The translations under genes and the position numbers were made by a program. Shown here piece by piece: positions 60,406-64,000 of a DNA stretch of 64,000 nucleotides (the stretch's first letter is position 1; each line of letters opens with the position of its first letter). Below the pieces are notes generated by a model. That model was not told the origin of the DNA, ran no database searches, and worked only from the letters and a program-made list of their open reading frames with translations. This DNA is from Atopomonas hussainii (GTDB lineage Bacteria > Pseudomonadota > Gammaproteobacteria > Pseudomonadales > Pseudomonadaceae), in contig NZ_FOAS01000007.1 of assembly GCF_900109735.1 (NCBI RefSeq), positions 62,001 to 126,000 on the forward strand. The letters are read 5' to 3'.

Positions 60406-60489
60406 CGCTTCAAGAACGATGCTATGACGGGCAAAATCAGCGGACAAACGAGTTATTTTCCGCACAACTGATAAGCAGAGCTAATTAGC

Positions 60490-61362
60490 ATGCTCAAACA
60501 CTGGCCCGCTATTAACGCCTTACGCGGCTTCGAAGCCGCCGCTCGGCTGGGCAGCTTTCATCGCGCCGCCGAAGAGCTACACCTCACCCAATCCGCTATT
60601 AGTCAGCAAATTCGCCAGCTAGAAGAACAACTGCAGCAACCGTTGTTTCACCGCCAAGGACGCAGCATCAGCCTCAGCGATGCCGGGGCTGATTTATATG
60701 CCACGGTGGATGAGCTGCTGCTGAACTTGGCCGCTGGCATTCATCGCTTGGAGCAATACCGCAAGCCCAATCAGCTGATCGTCAACACCAGCCCAGCACT
60801 GGCGCGGCATGTATTGCTGCCGCACTTGGCTGTGTTTCGCGCCGAGCACAGCGAGATCGATGTGTGGCTGTACACCAGCGATAGCGTGCCTGATATGGCC
60901 AGCCAAGAGATCGACCTGTGCCTACGCGATGAGCTCAGCGAACAAGCCCACTGCCACTATCAAGCGCTGTTTAGCGACGCCCTGTTGCCGCTGCGCAGCG
61001 CACAGGCGCCCAGCCACACACGCCTGTATGGCGAAGGCTTGTATGACTGGAGCCGCTGGCATGCGCTGGGGAAAACCCAGCCACCCACGGACTGCCAAGG
61101 GTTTAATTTCTCCGACCCCGGCGTCTTGCTGGACGCCGCCGCGCAAGGGCTAGGCGAGGCCTTGGGCAGCTGGCTATTGAGCAGCACACTGCGCGAACAA
61201 GGCATTTTGCACGCCACCGGCCTAGCTATACCCGGTAGCCGCTGGGGCTATCTCGTGCATCAGAGCAGTCAAGGCCGCTGGCAAACACAAGCCTTTTGCC
61301 AGTGGTTAGAAGATCTGTTCAGCCAGCTACCACCAGCGCCGCTGGGCGAACACGCAAGATAA
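60490..61362 (+). CDS. LysR-family transcriptional regulator (GcvA-like)
   Basis: A 290-residue LysR-type regulator with the winged helix-turn-helix at residues 1-60 (ALRGFEAAARLGSFHRAAEELHLTQSAISQQIRQLEEQL) and a C-terminal inducer-binding domain. The opening pattern resembles the GcvA subgroup. It is divergent from aguA with a palindrome in between, so it most likely controls the agmatine cluster, with agmatine or a product as effector (inference). A terminator follows. No other regulator is nearby. Confidence 0.9.
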   Translation: MLKHWPAINALRGFEAAARLGSFHRAAEELHLTQSAISQQIRQLEEQLQQPLFHRQGRSISLSDAGADLYATVDELLLNLAAGIHRLEQYRKPNQLIVNTSPALARHVLLPHLAVFRAEHSEIDVWLYTSDSVPDMASQEIDLCLRDELSEQAHCHYQALFSDALLPLRSAQAPSHTRLYGEGLYDWSRWHALGKTQPPTDCQGFNFSDPGVLLDAAAQGLGEALGSWLLSSTLREQGILHATGLAIPGSRWGYLVHQSSQGRWQTQAFCQWLEDLFSQLPPAPLGEHAR

Positions 61363-61393
61363 AAAAACGGCTGCCTAAGGCAGCCGTTTTTTT
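61361..61393. terminator. Bidirectional terminator between lysR and fadD1
   Basis: AAAAAAACGGCTGCC pairs with GGCAGCCGTTTTTTT around a TAA loop. Symmetric A- and T-runs allow use by both converging genes; it begins inside the lysR stop codon. Confidence 0.93.
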
Positions 61394-61408
61394 ATCGCAG
61401 GCAAGCAG

Positions 61409-63097
61409 TTACTTCTTACCCAGCTTCTTCAGCTCTTCGTCGCGCAGTTCGCGGCGCAGAATCTTACCGACGTTGGTGGTCGGCAGGCTCTCGCGGAACT
61501 CGACGTAACGCGGCACCTTGTAGCCGGTGACGTTGGCACGCATGTGCTCGATCACTTGCTCTTTGGTCAGTGTCACGCCCGGCTTGGCGGCGATGAAGAC
61601 TTTAATCGCTTCGCCAGACTTGTCATCCGGGATGCCCACGGCGGCAACCTGTACCACGCCCGGCAGAGTCACTAAGACGTCTTCCAGTTCGTTGGGGTAC
61701 ACGTTGAAGCCCGACACCAGAATCATGTCTTTCTTACGATCGACAATGCGCATGAAGCCGTCTTCTTGGATGATGGCGATGTCGCCGGTGCGCAGCCAGC
61801 CTTCGGCATCGAGCACTTCGTCGGTGGCTTCTGGGCGCTGCCAGTAGCCTTTCATCACTTGCGGGCCTTTCACACACAGCTCGCCCACTGCGCCGATGCC
61901 GAGGTCTTTGCCTTCGTCGTCGATAACCTTACACAGGGTCGACGGCGCCGGAATACCGATGGTGCCAATCTGGATGTTCTGCGGCGGGTTCACCGAGGCC
62001 ACCGGGCTGGTTTCAGTCATGCCGTAGCCTTCGCAGATCGGGCTGCCGGTGACTTTCTGCCACAGCTCGGCGGTAGCCAACTGCAGTGCCATACCACCAG
62101 ACAGGGTCAGCTTGAGACCGCTGAAGTCGAGCTTCTGGAAGTCTTCGTTATTGCACAGGGCAACGAACAAAGTATTCAGGCCAACAAAACCGGTGAAGCG
62201 GAACTTGCTCAGGTCTTTGACCATGGCCGGCAGGTCGCGCGGGTTGGTGATCAGCAGGTTGTGGTTACCAGTGATCATCATCGCCATGCAATGGAAGGTG
62301 AACGCGTAGATGTGGTACAGCGGCAGCGGCGCGACGATGATTTCGTTGCCTTCGCCCATACCGGAGGCCATCAGCGCCTTGGCTTGCAGCATGTTGGCGA
62401 CCAAATTGCGGTGCGTCAGCATCGCGCCTTTGGCCACGCCAGTGGTGCCGCCGGTGTATTGCAGCACAGCAACGTCGCCACTGTCTGGGCTGGCTTCGGT
62501 GACCATCTGGCCAGCGCCTTTAGCCAGTGCATCGTTCAGCTTAACGGCACCCGGAATGCGGAACGGCGGGACCATTTTCTTCACGTGCTTAACCACAGTG
62601 TTGACCAGCAGACGCTTAAGCGCCGGCAGCATGTCGCCCACTTCGGTGATCACTACGTGACGAATGCCGGTCTTAGGTACCACTTGTTCAGCCAAGTGCG
62701 CCATGTTGGCCAAGCACACCAGCGCTTTAGCGCCGGAGTCATTGAACTGGTGTTCCATTTCCCGCGCGGTGTACAGCGGGTTGGTATTGACCACCACGAG
62801 GCCGGCGCGCATAGCACCAAATACCACGATGGGGTATTGCAGAACGTTCGGCATTTGCACGGCGATGCGGTCGCCGGGCTTTAAGTCGGTGTGCTTTTGC
62901 AGGTAAGCGGCAAAGGCAGCAGACAGTTGATAGAGCTCACCGTAAGTAATGGTGCGGCCCAGGTTGGTAAAGGCAGGCTTGTCAGCAAACTGCTCGCACG
63001 CTTGGCGAAACACGGCCTGAATGTTAGGGAACTGATCAGGGTTGATCTCGGTCGGGATACCAGCCGGATACTTGTCCGCCCAGAAGTTGTCGCTCAT
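61409..63097 (-). CDS. fadD1: Long-chain fatty acyl-CoA ligase FadD1
   Basis: FadD1 activates long-chain fatty acids to acyl-CoA for beta-oxidation, at the inner membrane face. The 562-residue product has the P-loop YTGGTTGVAKGA, the YGMTETSP motif, the GWLRTGDIA motif and the C-terminal catalytic region [14 protein letters not shown]. The ATG at 63097 (MSDNFWADKYPAGIP) gives the family N-terminus; the frame is open ten codons further. It follows fadD2 on the same strand after a terminator, so it probably has its own promoter. The pair corresponds to the fadD1/fadD2 pair of P. aeruginosa. Confidence 0.93.
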   Translation of the reverse strand: MSDNFWADKYPAGIPTEINPDQFPNIQAVFRQACEQFADKPAFTNLGRTITYGELYQLSAAFAAYLQKHTDLKPGDRIAVQMPNVLQYPIVVFGAMRAGLVVVNTNPLYTAREMEHQFNDSGAKALVCLANMAHLAEQVVPKTGIRHVVITEVGDMLPALKRLLVNTVVKHVKKMVPPFRIPGAVKLNDALAKGAGQMVTEASPDSGDVAVLQYTGGTTGVAKGAMLTHRNLVANMLQAKALMASGMGEGNEIIVAPLPLYHIYAFTFHCMAMMITGNHNLLITNPRDLPAMVKDLSKFRFTGFVGLNTLFVALCNNEDFQKLDFSGLKLTLSGGMALQLATAELWQKVTGSPICEGYGMTETSPVASVNPPQNIQIGTIGIPAPSTLCKVIDDEGKDLGIGAVGELCVKGPQVMKGYWQRPEATDEVLDAEGWLRTGDIAIIQEDGFMRIVDRKKDMILVSGFNVYPNELEDVLVTLPGVVQVAAVGIPDDKSGEAIKVFIAAKPGVTLTKEQVIEHMRANVTGYKVPRYVEFRESLPTTNVGKILRRELRDEELKKLGKK

Positions 63098-63298
63098 GTA
63101 TCGCCCACTCCTCAAAAACTGAAGCAATGTCCATCCGCCGACTCACACACTGGTTCCGGCGGTTTGTTGTGATCATCTGGAATTTGGCGGCAACGGGCGC
63201 CAAAAACTGCCCGAGGTTAGCAGGATTTACCGCGAGCGCCTAGGCAGTAGAGCCTGCCGTACTGCCAGAAAGCGGCGAACGGCGCCGTGATTTAGCCA

Positions 63299-63340
63299 AC
63301 AAAAACCCCGCATTTAGCCTAGACCAAATGCGGGGTTTGT
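63299..63340 (-). terminator. Terminator of fadD2
   Basis: AAACCCCGCATTT pairs with AAATGCGGGGTTT (63303-63315 with 63326-63338); on the minus strand TTTTTGTTGG follows. It separates fadD2 from fadD1. The remaining gap, 63098-63298, shows no gene. Confidence 0.88.
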
Positions 63341-63355
63341 TAGCGGTTTGAGCGT

Positions 63356-64000
63356 TTACGCGGGCGTGCTGTCGCGCAGCTCGCGGCGCAAGATTTTGCC
63401 CACCGGGGTCATCGGCAGGCTGTCGCGCAGCTCGTAGTGCTTGGGCATCTTGTAGCCGGTCAGATTGGCTTTGCAGTACTGCTTCAGCTCATCCACATCC
63501 AGCCCGCCTTCACGCGGCACGACAAACAACTTTACCGCCTCGCCCGAGCGGTCATCCGGCACGCCGATCACCGCACAGTTGGCGACTTTCGGGTGAGCAC
63601 CGACCACGTCTTCGATCTCGTTGGGATAGACGTTAAAGCCGGACACGATCACCAAGTCTTTCTTGCGATCGACGATACGGGTAAAGCCGTCTTCATCAAT
63701 GATCGCCACGTCGCCGGTACGCAGCCAGCCTTCGTTATCGAGGATTTCTGCGGTGGCTTCCGGGCGCTGCCAGTAGCCTTTCATCACCTGCGGGCCTTTC
63801 ACGCACAGCTCGCCGCGCTCACCGATGGGCTGCTCGATGCCATCGTCATCAATCACCTTCAAGGTCGTGCCCGGCACCGGCACACCGACAGTGCCCAAAC
63901 GCACCAGATCGCCATACGGGTTGGTGGTCACCACCGGCGCACACTCGGTTAGGCCGTAGCCTTCTACTACGGTACAGCCGGTCATCTTGTGCCAACGCTC
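63356..64000 (-). CDS. fadD2: Long-chain fatty acyl-CoA ligase FadD2, C-terminal part
   Basis: The last 214 codons of a FadD-type acyl-CoA ligase; the 5' part lies beyond the right edge. The visible part begins ERWHKMTGC and contains [69 protein letters not shown] and the C-terminal [11 protein letters not shown] with the catalytic Lys. It is very similar to the C-terminal part of fadD1 but distinct, in keeping with the tandem paralogues of Pseudomonas. An in-frame ATG at 63985 is internal and not the start. Confidence 0.92.
   Translation of the reverse strand, partial: ERWHKMTGCTVVEGYGLTECAPVVTTNPYGDLVRLGTVGVPVPGTTLKVIDDDGIEQPIGERGELCVKGPQVMKGYWQRPEATAEILDNEGWLRTGDVAIIDEDGFTRIVDRKKDLVIVSGFNVYPNEIEDVVGAHPKVANCAVIGVPDDRSGEAVKLFVVPREGGLDVDELKQYCKANLTGYKMPKHYELRDSLPMTPVGKILRRELRDSTPA

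Overview
The window comes from a Pseudomonas-like gammaproteobacterium. Coding strands are GC-rich and Ala/Leu/Gln-rich, and several gene orders match blocks known from Pseudomonas aeruginosa (recalled from memory, not searched): mraZ-rsmH-ftsL-ftsI-murE followed by rnpB, rsmI-lpoA-yraN-gmhA-yraP, sspBA, petABC, rpsI-rplM and a Tas-type oxidoreductase; then DUF1820, miaB-ybeZ-ybeY-corC-lnt, ydcF, leuS-lptE-holA; then DUF1329-DUF1302-acyl-CoA ligase beside a thiolase; and a fadD2-fadD1 pair at the right edge. The blocks are joined differently from P. aeruginosa, so this is a related but rearranged genome. No tRNA, rRNA, CRISPR or prophage was seen.

Layout. 1-4.6 kb (minus strand): division and cell-wall genes, an MraZ-controlled promoter, then RNase P RNA. 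4.6-9 kb: envelope and LPS genes around lpoA. 9-15 kb: SspA/SspB, the bc1 complex, ribosomal proteins L13/S9, and an aldo/keto reductase. 15-26.6 kb: RNA modification and ribosome maturation genes (miaB, ybeZ, ybeY), corC, lnt, a frameshifted ydcF, leuS, lptE and holA. 26.7-33.5 kb: an outer-membrane-plus-acyl-CoA cluster read divergently from a small palindrome. 33.6-46.6 kb: ackA-pta, redox and stress enzymes, an acyltransferase, an epoxide hydrolase-like enzyme, a fatty acid hydroxylase/sterol desaturase family protein, a half-length MreB-like protein, a HemG-like flavodoxin and an exported lipin-like HAD protein. Three short mobile-looking inverted-repeat elements interrupt this stretch. 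46.6-49.8 kb: an accessory patch with an IS481-type insertion sequence, nested dispersed repeats and two AT-richer membrane-protein genes. 49.9-54.3 kb: hrpA and a DUF2007-type protein. 54.4-61.4 kb: an agmatine/polyamine cluster (amidohydrolase, Tat-exported agmatine deiminase paralogue, polyamine-binding protein, aguB, aguA) with a divergent LysR regulator and a perfect palindromic operator. 61.4-64 kb: fadD1 and the 3' part of fadD2.

How the genes work together. The left half is mostly essential housekeeping: peptidoglycan synthesis, lipoprotein maturation, LPS export, translation and respiration. The right half is catabolic and accessory: acyl-CoA activation and thiolysis, acetate overflow, and conversion of agmatine to putrescine. 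Most noteworthy are (i) the agmatine cluster, with cytoplasmic and exported deiminase paralogues under an apparent LysR switch; (ii) two copies of a 143-144 bp element with 18 bp terminal inverted repeats, plus a 207 bp element of another family; (iii) a G8-tract frameshift in ydcF; (iv) a stand-alone, degenerate MreB N-terminal half; and (v) an IS that seems to have split a dispersed repeat, with a candidate 4 bp target duplication.
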